Below, in pieces: positions 46,155 to 53,931 of a stretch of 64,000 nucleotides of DNA (the stretch's first letter is position 1; each line of letters begins with the position of its first letter). The DNA comes from Burkholderia sp. WAC0059. GTDB taxonomy: Bacteria; Pseudomonadota; Gammaproteobacteria; Burkholderiales; Burkholderiaceae. The DNA lies in the NCBI RefSeq assembly GCF_002870125.1, contig NZ_PNEO01000022.1, positions 1 through 64,000 of the forward strand, read 5' to 3'. The position numbers and the translations under genes were made by a program. A model generated the notes under the pieces. The model was not told where the DNA came from. It saw only the letters and a program-made list of their open reading frames with translations, and did no database searches.

Positions 46155-47984
46155 TTACGGTTGTATTGGGCTTTGCTGGCCGGACTGACGGTTGAGCAGG
46201 TCGCGATAAAGTCCGGGCCGGTTCTTCAGTTCGTCCGGGGAGCCATCGTCCATGACGCGTCCGTGGTCCATCACGACGATGCGATCGAAATTCCGCAGAG
46301 TCGACAGGCGGTGAGCGATGGCGACGACCGTTCGTCCCTGCATCACGCGGTCGAGCGCTTGCTGAATGACCTCTTCCGACGCGCTGTCGAGCGCCGAAGT
46401 GGCTTCGTCCAGCAGCAGAATGGGTGCGTTTTTCAGAATGGCACGGGCGATCGCCACGCGCTGGCGCTGCCCGCCGGACAACTTCATGCCGCGATCGCCC
46501 ACTATCGTATTGAAGCCTTCCGGCATGGCTTCGACGAAAGCGGTGCAGCGCGCCTCGCGCGCGGCGGCATGCACTTCTTCCTCGGTGGCGGTCGGCTTGC
46601 CGTAGGCAATGTTTTCGTAGACCGAGCGTTGAAGTAACGCAATATCCTGCGGCACCAACGCAATCGAATGTCCGAGGCTGTCTTGCGTCAGCATCGAAAT
46701 GGCATGGCCGTCGACCTTGATCGCTCCTTGCTGGATTTCGTAGAAATGCTGTAGCAAGGCCAGCACGGTCGACTTGCCGGCCCCCGATTCGCCGATCAGG
46801 CCGACCCGCTGGCCCGGTTCGATATGCAGATCGAAGTGATCGAGCGTCGGCTGGCGGCCGGGGTAGGCGAACGTGACGTTCTCGAAATCGACGCGTCCGC
46901 CGTTCGTTTTCAGAATCGTCGCGTCGGAATGGTCCGGCATCCCGTGCGGTTCCAGCAACGTCTGCACCGCCTCGGCCAGCCGGGCCACGTGCTGCGTCAC
47001 GTCGACCAGGGCCACCGCCAGATCGCGGGTGCCATGCAAAATCGTAAAGCCCAGCGAACTGACGAGCACAATGTCGCCCGTTGTGGCCTGTCCTGCGGAC
47101 CACAGCATAAGGGCCCAGCCGAGCAGTCCCGCCGACAGCATGGCCGTCACCACGGCGTGCAGGAGACGCAGTTTTTCCAGATACAGCAGGCTCTGCTCGC
47201 GCGCGTTCATTTCCTCCTTGACCTTGCCGCCGAAGCGCTTTTGTTCGCGAAATTTCATGCCGAAAGCGCGCACCAGCGGCATATTGCCGATGACGTCGAC
47301 GAGTTCGCCGTCTACCGATGCCGCCTTGGTCGCAAAATCATGGTGACGTGCGCTGCCGCGCCCGGCGAGCTTATAGAGAACCAGCGCGAGAATGGCCGAC
47401 GCTGCGAACAGGCCGAACGCCATCCAGCGGTTGACGGCAACGATCATGACGATGGCGCCGAGGACGGCAATGCAGGGCGGCAGGACGTTCCAGGCCAGGG
47501 TGTTTTCGGTGACGTAGATGGCGTTCGAGGTCGCCGTGATCCGGCTGGCCAGCGTGCCCGGCTGCTTTTCGGTGAAGTAATTCGACGAATGCCCGCTTAA
47601 ATACCGGAACAGGTCCCGCCGCAAGTCTCCGGTTACCTTGACGAAGGTTTGGGCCCCGACCCAGCCGCCGAGGCGCCACAGCAGATTATCGGCGGCGATC
47701 AGGCCAACCAGGATCAGGAACGCCTCCCACAATGGGCCCGGATGACCGCGCCCCTGGCCCAGAACATCGATCAGGTGCTTGATGGCATATTGCGAAGCCA
47801 ACGCGCACCCTACCGCGGCAAACACACTGATCAACACGACGGCGTGCTCGACCGGGCGGTGGACGATATAGCTGAGCAGAAACCTCAGTGGCCGGCGCGC
47901 ATAGCTCGCCAGCCGGTCGTCATGGGCGTTGTGCTGCGCCAGGGGGCGTTGTTCGGACAGATCTGTCGAATCGGCATTTTCCAT
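46155..47984 (-). CDS. ABC exporter half-transporter (MsbA/LmrA type)
   Basis: The 609-residue half-transporter fuses a six-span membrane domain (about residues 35-330) to an ATPase. The ATPase shows Walker A in GESGAGKSTVL near 390, Q-loop VPQDIALLQRSV, signature LSGGQRQRVAIARA, Walker B ILLLDEATSALD and the H-loop IAHRLSTLRNFDRI. It functions as a homodimer exporting lipids, peptides or drugs. The N-terminal 30 residues are hydrophilic. It stands alone on its strand with a weak SD; a substrate is not suggested by its neighbours. Confidence 0.88.
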   Translation of the reverse strand: MENADSTDLSEQRPLAQHNAHDDRLASYARRPLRFLLSYIVHRPVEHAVVLISVFAAVGCALASQYAIKHLIDVLGQGRGHPGPLWEAFLILVGLIAADNLLWRLGGWVGAQTFVKVTGDLRRDLFRYLSGHSSNYFTEKQPGTLASRITATSNAIYVTENTLAWNVLPPCIAVLGAIVMIVAVNRWMAFGLFAASAILALVLYKLAGRGSARHHDFATKAASVDGELVDVIGNMPLVRAFGMKFREQKRFGGKVKEEMNAREQSLLYLEKLRLLHAVVTAMLSAGLLGWALMLWSAGQATTGDIVLVSSLGFTILHGTRDLAVALVDVTQHVARLAEAVQTLLEPHGMPDHSDATILKTNGGRVDFENVTFAYPGRQPTLDHFDLHIEPGQRVGLIGESGAGKSTVLALLQHFYEIQQGAIKVDGHAISMLTQDSLGHSIALVPQDIALLQRSVYENIAYGKPTATEEEVHAAAREARCTAFVEAMPEGFNTIVGDRGMKLSGGQRQRVAIARAILKNAPILLLDEATSALDSASEEVIQQALDRVMQGRTVVAIAHRLSTLRNFDRIVVMDHGRVMDDGSPDELKNRPGLYRDLLNRQSGQQSPIQP

Positions 47985-48284
47985 ATGGACGACCCATGGT
48001 TACCTCGAACAGCGAAACTTGGCTGGCCGGATCCGGCCCCAGTCGCGTGGTGCGCGTCCCCTGGGCGGCCGTGCCGGTTGCGCAAGTATCACGCCTGCGC
48101 CGATCGCCTTGCCGGATGCGCGGGCCGCCGATTTGCCGCGGGATTCCGGCTGTGTGCGTCCGGGCGAGGCGCAGCATCGCCGAAACGTCGGGGATTTCCA
48201 TGGAGCCGTGGCGGACGGCAAACCTGGCGCCCCCACGCAAGTCCAGGAAGGGCGCACCAATGCAATGAGCAATTTAGCCTTGGT
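47985..48284. other. Gap between ABC exporter and T6SS module
   Basis: There are 300 bases without a recognisable gene. Base composition falls from GC-rich to about half GC across this gap. Confidence 0.5.
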
Positions 48285-48641
48285 TCAGGGCTCGTCAGCG
48301 CCGAATTTTCTGGAAACCAGATAGATGTCCACACCACTTATGGAGCATTCTTGCGATGAGACGTTGTTGACGGTAACGACGTGGAATTGCTCGCCCGATT
48401 TTGAGTAAAGGGTGATGTCGAAAACCTGCTTATAGAGATCCTTGCCGATTTTCTGAATTGCAATCGGCATGGCCCTGGTTTTTGATTCGTCCAATGCTGG
48501 AATCGTGAGAATTCCAGCATTGCGCAGCTTACCCTCAGTTATATTTGTCGGCCAGCTAGAGCAGGGCAGTCCCTGCGGCAGTTTAGCGAAGCAGGCAATG
48601 GGAGCGATGAGCACCAGCAGTGTAAGCAGGCGGCGTATCAT
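48285..48641 (-). CDS. Probable periplasmic immunity protein of the Tlde1-like effector
   Basis: The 118-residue protein has a signal peptide (MIRRLLTLLVLIAPIACFA, cleavage near residue 19) and a mature part of about 99 residues with four Cys. I do not recognise a family from sequence. The start at 48641 has a strong GGAGGT and overlaps the stop of the DUF2778 effector gene by four bases (ATGA). Immunity proteins of peptidoglycan-targeting T6SS effectors are exported to the periplasm and encoded directly after the effector, which is exactly this arrangement. Function is inferred from context. Confidence 0.65.
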   Translation of the reverse strand: MIRRLLTLLVLIAPIACFAKLPQGLPCSSWPTNITEGKLRNAGILTIPALDESKTRAMPIAIQKIGKDLYKQVFDITLYSKSGEQFHVVTVNNVSSQECSISGVDIYLVSRKFGADEP

Positions 48642-49003
48642 TGAATTACCTCCAGAATATGATCGCCACTGCTCCATATCTTGTGGCGTGTGAGCGGCAC
48701 TTCAATAACGCACCCGTTGGATGCCTGGCCCGGATGTTTTATGCTGTCTCCATGAATCATGAATCCATCACGGCCAAAGGTGTTAGTGCCATTGACCGGA
48801 GTTAAGCGCATAGAATATTCCCCGGCGTGCGGGTGTGTGAATGGGGCGCCTATGCGATATGTGCCGCGTGGGATAGGTCCGATATTGGGAACGCTTTGCA
48901 TAGTGGGGTTGTCTCTCCCAATACCGTGGCCTGAATATCCAGAATCCACATAAACCCCATTATGGAGAAGGCGTGCCGACGATTGATGGTACGTCCAGGG
49001 CAT
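48638..49003 (-). CDS. DUF2778 / Tlde1-like T6SS L,D-transpeptidase-fold effector
   Basis: The 121-residue protein shows the DUF2778 (tlde1) pattern: SARLLHNGVYVDSGYSGHGI at the start, then GPIPRGTYRIG, and the active-site block MIHGDSIKHPGQASNGC with His84, Ser95 and Cys98 in an L,D-transpeptidase-like H...SxGC arrangement. Tlde1 proteins are delivered by type VI secretion into the target periplasm, where they cut or modify peptidoglycan stem peptides. There is no signal peptide, as expected for injected cargo. It starts five bases after the hcp stop and is coupled to the downstream immunity candidate. Confidence 0.85.
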   Translation of the reverse strand: MPWTYHQSSARLLHNGVYVDSGYSGHGIGRDNPTMQSVPNIGPIPRGTYRIGAPFTHPHAGEYSMRLTPVNGTNTFGRDGFMIHGDSIKHPGQASNGCVIEVPLTRHKIWSSGDHILEVIQ

Positions 49004-49008
49004 GGTGT

Positions 49009-49491
49009 TTACCGCTCGTTCCAGGTATCGGTGAACTTGATGTGACCATCCTCGTAATGCCAGGTGATGCGCTCATACATAAGCGCGACCGACTCTACGT
49101 GATTAATCCCGGACACTCCGGGTGTCTTGATGTTGGGCATGCCGGGATTGATGCCGCTAACCTTCACGTTCTCGAGCGCCATCGTGAAGTACAGTTTTTC
49201 CCGCCCGGAGTCGTCGATCCGGTACCAGCGCAGTTCGGCAGATTTCAGGGTTTGCCCTTTTGATAGGGCTTTGTAGAGATAGGGGGACGCCGCATCGAAT
49301 TCTTTTTCGATGCGCATAGGCGAATGGACGCGCGGGCCGGTAATCTTGCCGCTCAGACTATCAACGGGCAGATTCAAGCCGTGACCAAATCCGATTACCT
49401 CGATACTGCCTTCGCGTCCCTGGACGGTCGAAGATCCCTTGATGTCTGACCCGCCGTCGTCCTTGAGCCACATGTACGCTGGAATAGGCAT
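49009..49491 (-). CDS. hcp: Type VI secretion Hcp tube protein
   Basis: The 160-residue Hcp family (DUF796) protein begins MPIPAYMWLKDDGGSDIKGS, then SIEVIGFGHGLNLPVD, RVHSPMRIEKEFDAASPYLY, an ALENVKVSGI strand and LMYERITWHYEDG near the end. It forms hexameric rings of the T6SS tube and can carry small effectors in its lumen. The start at 49491 is the canonical Hcp start; AGGGGAC lies upstream, and an in-frame extension to 49626 is possible but not family-like. No T6SS core genes are in the window, so this is an auxiliary hcp-effector-immunity cluster. Confidence 0.92.
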   Translation of the reverse strand: MPIPAYMWLKDDGGSDIKGSSTVQGREGSIEVIGFGHGLNLPVDSLSGKITGPRVHSPMRIEKEFDAASPYLYKALSKGQTLKSAELRWYRIDDSGREKLYFTMALENVKVSGINPGMPNIKTPGVSGINHVESVALMYERITWHYEDGHIKFTDTWNER

Positions 49492-49901
49492 GCTGGTTTG
49501 CGTCCCCTGTTGAATGGTTGATTGCCGCGATTCACTACGAAAGCCGGAGGACGGAGCTTGCTGCACATCCATGTCAAGCTGTTCCGCATTTCCATCCAAT
49601 TCGGCCCGAAGTCGGTATACAAACATGGGGTGGAATATGAATTTTTAGGGATGCGTAAGAAACGTGTACCCGTGGGTTGATTGCGATCAAGGAATGTGGC
49701 GAAAAAGGCTGCCGTGGCGCAAACTACTTCCCGCCGGCAAGACGGGGCGCAGTAGTGACCTGAAACAGACGCGAATGCTGTTGAATATATTGAGGCGGAA
49801 CCTCGGAACGACAGGGCGGCAAAATCCCGGCGGTATTTGCCCCGTTTGGCGTGAAGCTCTTGCCGAGTGCGGTCCCGGCGCGCGCGGCCCGCGATGGGCA
49901 G

Positions 49902-49933
49902 GTTAGGCAGAGGCTCAAATCCTCTCGCCTGAC
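49902..49933 (+). ncRNA. Structured hairpin, possible 3' part of a small RNA
   Basis: GTTAGGC-AGAGG pairs with CCTCT-C-GCCTGAC around the loop CTCAAAT, giving 12 pairs with one bulge and one G/T pair. The inner AGAGG-CTCAAAT-CCTCT looks like a tRNA T-arm, but no matching acceptor strand or CCA is present. A strong terminator follows ten bases later, so a short plus-strand RNA may end here. Identity is unknown. Confidence 0.35.
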
Positions 49934-49943
49934 GGGGAAAATC

Positions 49944-49976
49944 AAGGACTGACGGTTTCGACCGTCAGTCCTTTTT
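49944..49976 (+). terminator. Strong rho-independent terminator
   Basis: AAGGACTGACGGT and ACCGTCAGTCCTT form a perfect 13-base-pair stem closed by TTCG, followed by a T-run on the plus strand (T 49972-49976). The minus strand has a weaker GATTTT after the stem, so it could also stop readthrough from the response-regulator gene at 50105. Confidence 0.85.
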
Positions 49977-50104
49977 CATTGGCCCGGGAAAGCGTACCCA
50001 TTTGTGTACTTGTCGCTTTGAGGCCGTGGATTGGGCGGTGGCCTGCGCTGCTTGCGAGGCTCAAATGATTCGTGCGGTTGCCGCGATTACGGTCCCGCTC
50101 CGCC

Positions 50105-50785
50105 CTATAAAGCCAGCCGGAAACCGGCGCCGTACACCGACTGGATCACGTCTTCGTCCGGCGCGACTGCCTCGAATTTGCGGCGGATCTTCTTGACGTG
50201 GCTGTCGATCGTCCGATCCTCGACGATGCGGCCGTCCGGATAAAGCCGGTCCATCAAGACATCGCGCGAAAAAACCCGACCCGGCCGCAGCGCGAGCGCC
50301 TTGAGCAGCCGGAATTCGATCGGCGTGAATTCGATCGACACGCCGCGGAACGTCGCCTGAAAGCGCTCTTCGTGGAGTTTGAGCGGCACGCTCTCGGGGA
50401 AGCGCTCGAAGCGCGAACGGCGCAGGATCGCCTTCGCGCGCGCGACCAGTTCCAGCAGGCTGAAAGGCTTGCAGATGTAATCGTCGGCACCCAGTTCGAG
50501 GCCGATCAGGCGATCGACCTCTTCGACCTGCGCCGTCACCATGATGATCGGCACGTCGCTGAAGGTTCGCAGGTCGCGGCAGACGTCCCGGCCGTCCCGG
50601 CCGGGCAGCATCAGATCGAGCACGATCAGGTCCGGCATCCGCCGGTCCACCTCTTTCGCCACGTCGCGCCCGTCGGCCACGCAACGCGTCGTATAGCCCG
50701 CCGCCTGCAGAAAATCCGCCATCACGCTCGCCAGCTTGGGCTCGTCTTCGACGATCAGGACGTCGATGGGCGTTTCGTTACTCAT
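50105..50785 (-). CDS. OmpR-family response regulator (BaeR-like)
   Basis: The 226-residue regulator has acidic pocket Glu13/Asp14, phospho-acceptor Asp57 in LIVLDLMLPGRDG, Lys106 in YICKPFSL, and a C-terminal winged helix with VEDRTIDSHVKKIRRKFEA and SVYGAGFRLAL. The sequence resembles BaeR, which activates drug-efflux genes on envelope stress. The start at 50785 is two bases after the kinase stop. The unit is downstream of and in line with the RND pump genes, which it probably controls. Confidence 0.9.
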   Translation of the reverse strand: MSNETPIDVLIVEDEPKLASVMADFLQAAGYTTRCVADGRDVAKEVDRRMPDLIVLDLMLPGRDGRDVCRDLRTFSDVPIIMVTAQVEEVDRLIGLELGADDYICKPFSLLELVARAKAILRRSRFERFPESVPLKLHEERFQATFRGVSIEFTPIEFRLLKALALRPGRVFSRDVLMDRLYPDGRIVEDRTIDSHVKKIRRKFEAVAPDEDVIQSVYGAGFRLAL

Positions 50786-50787
50786 GT

Positions 50788-52245
50788 TCACTTCGGTTCC
50801 TGGAGACGGGGCAGTTCGATGGCGATGCGCAAGCCGCCTTGCGGTGCGCGCGACGCGTCGATGCGGCCATCGTGCGCCTCGACGATGCCGCGGCAGATCG
50901 GCAGGCCGAGACCCGCGCCGCCGGTCGCGCGGCTGCGCGACGCCTCGACACGATAGAAGCGCTGAAAGAGCGACGGCAGGTACGCGTCCGGCACGCCCGC
51001 GCCGCTGTCGTCGAAGTCGATCCGCACCGTGCGCGCGTCCTCGCGCGCCGTCACGAACACGGCGGCGCCCGCATCGACGTAACGCACCACGTTCTCGAGA
51101 ATATTGGTGAAAACCTGCTGCAGGCGCCGCTCGTCGCCGCGCACCCAGAGCGGCTCCTCGGGCAGATCGGCGTGCAGCGCGAGCCCTGCGTCGCCGAGCC
51201 GTCGCGCGCTGCGGCGCAGCGCCGAGCGCAGCGTTTCGCAGACGTCGAGCTGCTCGTGGTGATAGCGCAGCGCGCCGACGTCGGCGAGCGAGAGATCGTA
51301 CAGGTCGTCGACCAGCCGGCTCAGACGCTTGATCTCGCCGCCGAGCGAGCGCACGGCCTCTATGCTCATGGGGCGCACGCCCACTTCGATCGCCTCGATC
51401 TCGCCGCTCATCACCGCGAGCGGCGTGCGCAACTCGTGCGAGATGTCGGCGACCAGCGCGGAGCGCATGCGTTCCGCACTCTCCAGCGTCTGCGCAAGAT
51501 GGTTGAAATCGTGTTCGAGCTGGCCGATGTCGCCGCCGGATACCGTCGGCACGCGCGCGCTCAGATCGCCGCCGGCGAGCGTGTGCGTCGCGCTCGCGAT
51601 CCGGCGCAGCGGCGACGCGAGCGCGCGCGCCATCCACAAGGTCGTGAGAATGGCCAGCAGCGTGGCCGCGATCGTGATGATCCAGCTCGCCTCGCGCTGC
51701 GTCTTCTGGAAACGCAGATCGCCCGCTTCGGTCGCGCGCTTGAACGGCACCATCAACAACCAGCCGACCGTCTTGCCGTCGACCACGATGGGCCGGCGCG
51801 GCGAGACGGCCGCAAACGACGGATTACCGAATACGTAAGCGCCGCGTGCGTCGAGCAGCGTGAAGCGCGTGTTGGTGCCGATCAGCGACGATACCGGCAG
51901 GCGCGGCAACGGCGCGCTGCCCGACACCGGATACGATGCGGGCGCGTAAGGCCGCATGATCTCGTGCCAGAGGCTGCGGTTCTCCCGCAAAAAATTCCAG
52001 CTTCCGTGGTCGCGCCAGGCCAGCGCCAGCGGCCCGACGCTCGATTCGAGCCGCTTCACTTCCTGCTTCTCGAGATAGCCCAGGAAGCCGCGCTCGAAAC
52101 TGAGCTGCGCCCCGACCGCCATCGCGCTGATCACCAGGACGTTGACGGCGAGCATCGCGGCAAACAGTTTGCCGGTCAGGCTCGCGCGATGAATCTCGCG
52201 CGTCACGCGTGTCAGCGCTTCGGGCATGGCGTCGATTCCGGGCAC
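50788..52245 (-). CDS. Sensor histidine kinase (BaeS-like)
   Basis: The 485-residue kinase has a span near residues 25-48, a periplasmic part of about 140 residues beginning with the BaeS-like stretch ERGFLGYLEKQEVKRLESSV and a GSWNFLREN segment, a second span near 187-205, HAMP, H-box ALVADISHELRTPL with His270, N-box FTNILENVVRYV, and GAGLGLPICRGI. An alternative start (MPEAL) lies 18 bases in. It is encoded 168 bases after the outer-membrane channel gene and immediately before its response regulator. Confidence 0.9.
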   Translation of the reverse strand: MPGIDAMPEALTRVTREIHRASLTGKLFAAMLAVNVLVISAMAVGAQLSFERGFLGYLEKQEVKRLESSVGPLALAWRDHGSWNFLRENRSLWHEIMRPYAPASYPVSGSAPLPRLPVSSLIGTNTRFTLLDARGAYVFGNPSFAAVSPRRPIVVDGKTVGWLLMVPFKRATEAGDLRFQKTQREASWIITIAATLLAILTTLWMARALASPLRRIASATHTLAGGDLSARVPTVSGGDIGQLEHDFNHLAQTLESAERMRSALVADISHELRTPLAVMSGEIEAIEVGVRPMSIEAVRSLGGEIKRLSRLVDDLYDLSLADVGALRYHHEQLDVCETLRSALRRSARRLGDAGLALHADLPEEPLWVRGDERRLQQVFTNILENVVRYVDAGAAVFVTAREDARTVRIDFDDSGAGVPDAYLPSLFQRFYRVEASRSRATGGAGLGLPICRGIVEAHDGRIDASRAPQGGLRIAIELPRLQEPK

Positions 52246-52413
52246 ACGGTCTTCTTACTCCATCCTTCTTTTCAAAAACGTCCCCGGCGCGGCGCAACAG
52301 GCGCACCGCCTTCGAGGCGCCCGGTCATCATACCTGCGCCGCGCGGCATGCCGCTTATCCGCCACAAGCCCGGCCCCCCGGCCGACGGACGCGCGCGCCG
52401 GACGCCCTGCCAC

Positions 52414-53931
52414 TCAATGCGCGCCTGCCGCGTGCGGCGCGTCTCCCGTGGCGGGATCGACGCCGCCGCCCAGAGCCGCGTAAAGCGCGATCAGGCTGGT
52501 TTGGGCTGAAAGCTGCGTCGAGACCAGCGACTGCTGCGCCGAATAGAGCAATCGTTGCTCGGTCAACGCGTCGAGCAGGCTCTCGCTGCCCTGTCGGTAC
52601 AGCGCCATCGTCAGATCGTAAGCGTGCTGATCGGCTTTCACGGTGCGCGTTTGCGCGTCGAGCTGCACGTCGATGGTCGCGCGCGTCGCCAGCGCGTTCG
52701 CCACTTCCTCGAACGCCGTCTGGATGGTCTTTTCGTACGTCGCGACGTCGATCTTGAGCGTCACCTTCGCCGCATCGAGCGTGGCGCGATTCTCGCCGGC
52801 GTCGAAGATCGGGATCGTCGCCGACGGCTCGAACGACCAACTGCGATTGCCGCCCGTGAACAGTTGCGCGAGCGCGGGACTTTCGAAGCCCAGCGCGGCG
52901 GTCAGGCTGATCGTCGGGAAGAAGTTCGCCCGCGCGGCGCCGATGTCCGCGTTATCCGCCTTCAACGTGTGTTCGGCGGCGAGCACGTCGGGGCGGCGTT
53001 GCAGCACGGTCGACGGAATGCCGGCGGGAATCGTCGTGATGCTGGAGACCGGATCGACCTGCGCGTCGGGCAAATCGGCGTCGGGCACGCGCGCGCCGAC
53101 CACGAGTTCGAGCGCGTTGCGCGCCTGCGCGACCGTCGTCGTCGCCTGCGCGACGTCGTTGCGCGCGGACTGGAGGCTTGCCTGCGCCTGTTCGACATCG
53201 AGCGCGCTCGCCGCGCCCAGCGCGTGCTCCTGGTCTACCAGATCGAAGGTGCGTTGCTCGCTCGTCTGGGTGTCCTGCGCGATCACCAGCAGGCGCTTGT
53301 CCGAGGCCAGCGTCAGCCAGTCGCTCGCCACGTCCGACACGAGGCTGATCTGCGCGCTGCGGCGCGTCTCGATCGTCGAGAAATACGTCTCCAGCGCCGC
53401 CTTGCTCAAATTCCGCACGCGCCCGAACAGATCGAGCTCATACGAAGTGACGCCCAGGCCGGCGCTATAGATGTGCGAGGTTTCGCCGCTCGCGCCGTCC
53501 GTGGTCGTCGTGGACCCGCTGGATTCCGCTCGCCGCACGGACGTGGGCGTGCGGCCCGCGTCCTCGCTGCCGCCGAGATCGATTTCAGGGAACAGCGACG
53601 CGCGTTCGACCCGGTACTCCGCGCGCTCCTTCTCGATGTCGAGGATCGCGATGCGCAGATCGCGGTTGTTCGACAGCGCCAGCGCGATCGTGCGTTGCAG
53701 GCGCGGGTCGACGAAGAACGTGCGCCAGCCGATATCGGCGGCGAGCGTGCCCGCTGCCTGGGCTTGCGAGGCGCCGGACGCGCCCGTTGCCGAAGCCGCG
53801 ACCGGCCACGACGCCGGCACCGGGGCGGCGGGCCGCTGATAGTGAGGGGACAGGTCGATACACGCGCTCAGCGCCGCGACGGCCGTACCGGCCATGACCC
53901 AGGTGACGACGTGCTTCATGCCGTATCTCAT
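52414..53931 (-). CDS. RND efflux outer-membrane channel lipoprotein (OprM/NodT family)
   Basis: The 505-residue TolC/OprM-family channel has a lipoprotein signal with lipobox LSAC (near residue 24) followed by IDLSPHYQRP, the usual mature start. Two OEP repeats follow, with SYELDLFGRVRNLSKAALE in the first and QRRPDVLAAEHTLKADNADI, FFPTISLTAALG and a final LDALTEQRLLYSAQQSLVS in the second. The start at 53931 overlaps the pump gene stop by four bases (ATGA); ATG at 53919 is the alternative. It completes the tripartite pump. Confidence 0.92.
   Translation of the reverse strand: MRYGMKHVVTWVMAGTAVAALSACIDLSPHYQRPAAPVPASWPVAASATGASGASQAQAAGTLAADIGWRTFFVDPRLQRTIALALSNNRDLRIAILDIEKERAEYRVERASLFPEIDLGGSEDAGRTPTSVRRAESSGSTTTTDGASGETSHIYSAGLGVTSYELDLFGRVRNLSKAALETYFSTIETRRSAQISLVSDVASDWLTLASDKRLLVIAQDTQTSEQRTFDLVDQEHALGAASALDVEQAQASLQSARNDVAQATTTVAQARNALELVVGARVPDADLPDAQVDPVSSITTIPAGIPSTVLQRRPDVLAAEHTLKADNADIGAARANFFPTISLTAALGFESPALAQLFTGGNRSWSFEPSATIPIFDAGENRATLDAAKVTLKIDVATYEKTIQTAFEEVANALATRATIDVQLDAQTRTVKADQHAYDLTMALYRQGSESLLDALTEQRLLYSAQQSLVSTQLSAQTSLIALYAALGGGVDPATGDAPHAAGAH

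Larger units (their letters stand above)
49492..50104. other. Non-coding stretch between hcp and response regulator
   Basis: No protein gene is seen. It includes an AT-leaning part near hcp, a GC-rich structured part, a T-arm-like hairpin and a strong terminator (both listed separately). Confidence 0.55.

Noticed and set aside
49492..49626. A 45-residue N-terminal extension of Hcp
   Set aside because: The frame is open, but Hcp proteins start at MPIPAYM and this start has an upstream AGGGGAC.
49811..49933. A tRNA gene ending in the T-arm-like hairpin
   Set aside because: The T-arm shape is good, but no complementary acceptor 5' strand, anticodon arm or CCA end can be found upstream.
49790..49976. 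6S RNA (ssrS) or SRP RNA
   Set aside because: Length and terminator would fit, but I could not form the long closing stem and central bubble of 6S RNA, nor the SRP core loop.
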